Shown here piece after piece: positions 21,768 through 22,159 of a DNA stretch of 22,159 bases. The stretch is taken from the NCBI GenBank assembly GCA_934101625.1, contig CAKORV010000017.1, positions 1-22,159 on the forward strand, written 5' to 3'. Source of the stretch: an uncultured Bacilli bacterium (GTDB lineage: Bacteria; Bacillota_I; Bacilli_A; RF39; UBA660). Numbering within the stretch: position 1 is the stretch's first letter; each line of letters begins with the position of its first letter. Both the position numbers and the translations under genes were made by a program. Under the pieces are notes generated by a model. The model saw nothing but the letters and a program-made list of their open reading frames with translations, did not search any database and was not told where the DNA came from.

Positions 21768-22159
21768 TTAAAAGTTCCATTTAATTTGTATATCTCTACT
21801 TTTTGTTTCAACATTAAACTTTCCAATATAGATTTTATCTATAAATTCTTGGGCGATAACTCTATTTAATTCTGTTAGTTCTTGGTATTTACTAAATATC
21901 TTCTTATTATTTTTTGAAGATTCATCTTTCTTTTTATAATAAGCTATTTTATCAGTAATAGACTTTATTTGATCTTTATAAGCATCTTCATCTTTATTAT
22001 AGTTTGTAATTAAATCTTTAAATTGCTCGGGTGTAATAACACCATTAACCTTATCTTCATAAATATTTTTTAAATAATTTCCTGTTTTAGAAATCTTATT
22101 TTGAATATCAGTTAGTCCTTTCTCTAAAGCTTTAATTTTTTTCTGAAATCTACTATTAA
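21768..22159 (-). CDS. Large serine recombinase, C-terminal part (5' end beyond window)
   Basis: The minus-strand frame is open from the window edge to TAA at 21768-21770, giving 130 residues. It starts 'NSRFQKKIKALEKGLTDIQ', continues 'LKNIYEDKVNGVITPEQF' and a Lys-rich coiled coil, and ends 'RVIAQEFIDKIYIGKF' then 'IQIKWNF'. This is the characteristic tail (coiled coil, then DUF4368-like strand) of large serine recombinases that integrate and excise mobile elements or invert DNA. The catalytic Ser domain and zinc ribbon would be to the right of the window. The dinD start lies 26 nt after its stop, so the two are in one transcription unit. No frameshift is seen in the visible part. Confidence 0.85.
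   Translation of the reverse strand, partial: NSRFQKKIKALEKGLTDIQNKISKTGNYLKNIYEDKVNGVITPEQFKDLITNYNKDEDAYKDQIKSITDKIAYYKKKDESSKNNKKIFSKYQELTELNRVIAQEFIDKIYIGKFNVETKSRDIQIKWNF

Larger units (their letters stand above)
20888..22159. mobile_element. Left end of an integrated element (serine-recombinase type), continues past window
   Basis: Host coding sequence stops at 20887 in the middle of the ABC ATPase. From there on the DNA contains a gene-poor stretch with a hairpin (20888-21086), a decayed dinD-like gene and a large serine recombinase reading toward this end. Recombinase genes commonly sit at the edge of integrated elements. The other end and the attachment repeat are outside the window, so the boundary is inferred from loss of ATPase homology. 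In 20888-21045 I see no gene, only T-rich DNA. Confidence 0.55.

Noticed and set aside
22021..22100. Frameshift in the serine recombinase at an A-run
   Set aside because: Recounting the homopolymer (six bases) restores one continuous frame to the stop codon.
1..22159. CRISPR array or tandem repeat array
   Set aside because: No regularly spaced repeats were found; the only repeats seen are the terminator pairs.

Overview
This is an AT-rich window from a low-GC Gram-positive bacterium. Arginine is written almost entirely as AGA, stops are mostly TAA, and Shine-Dalgarno sites are strong. TGA acts as a real stop (5272-6099 and 6384-9038 both end in an ATGA overlap), so this is code 11 and not the Mycoplasma code. 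The gene mix (phosphoketolase, QueH, SipW-like signal peptidase, sortase-type surface protein) fits a gut-type Bacilli or Erysipelotrichia/RF39-like lineage; that placement is an inference.

Left end (1-1860): the 3' part of a 5S rRNA, a tRNA-His with its own promoter and terminator, a gutted UvrD-like helicase remnant, and a holin-like plus M23 endolysin-like pair that looks like a surviving prophage lysis cassette.

Metabolic and ion region (1939-9997): a membrane-anchored protein with a possible thioredoxin-like end overlaps a complete phosphoketolase gene (xfp). After a terminator comes a tight four-gene operon: secreted, tail-anchored staphylococcal-type nuclease; small acidic protein; P2-type (Ca2+-like) ATPase; Na+/Ca2+-exchanger-family protein. 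A nuclease family that normally needs Ca2+ is thus made together with two likely Ca2+ exporters.

Translation region (10165-15209): leuS with several non-consensus residues in the active-site and editing motifs, then typA and queH as a two-gene unit. leuS lies between two nearly identical terminator repeats.

Surface region (15321-19753): a possible ADP-ribosyltransferase-like protein, a SipW/ER-type signal peptidase, two short exported candidate substrates (one TasA/CalY-like at its N-terminus), and a wall-anchored protein that starts with a ubiquitin-like segment and ends in an NPQTG sorting signal. Together they look like a small extracellular-fibre or matrix locus without a recognisable described counterpart.

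Right end (minus strand, 19771-22159): a NitT/TauT-type ABC permease and the C-terminal stub of its ATPase. The ATPase is cut at its signature motif, where foreign DNA begins. That DNA holds an unexplained hairpin, a broken dinD-like gene and the C-terminal part of a large serine recombinase that runs off the window, consistent with an integrated mobile element whose near end is around 20888.
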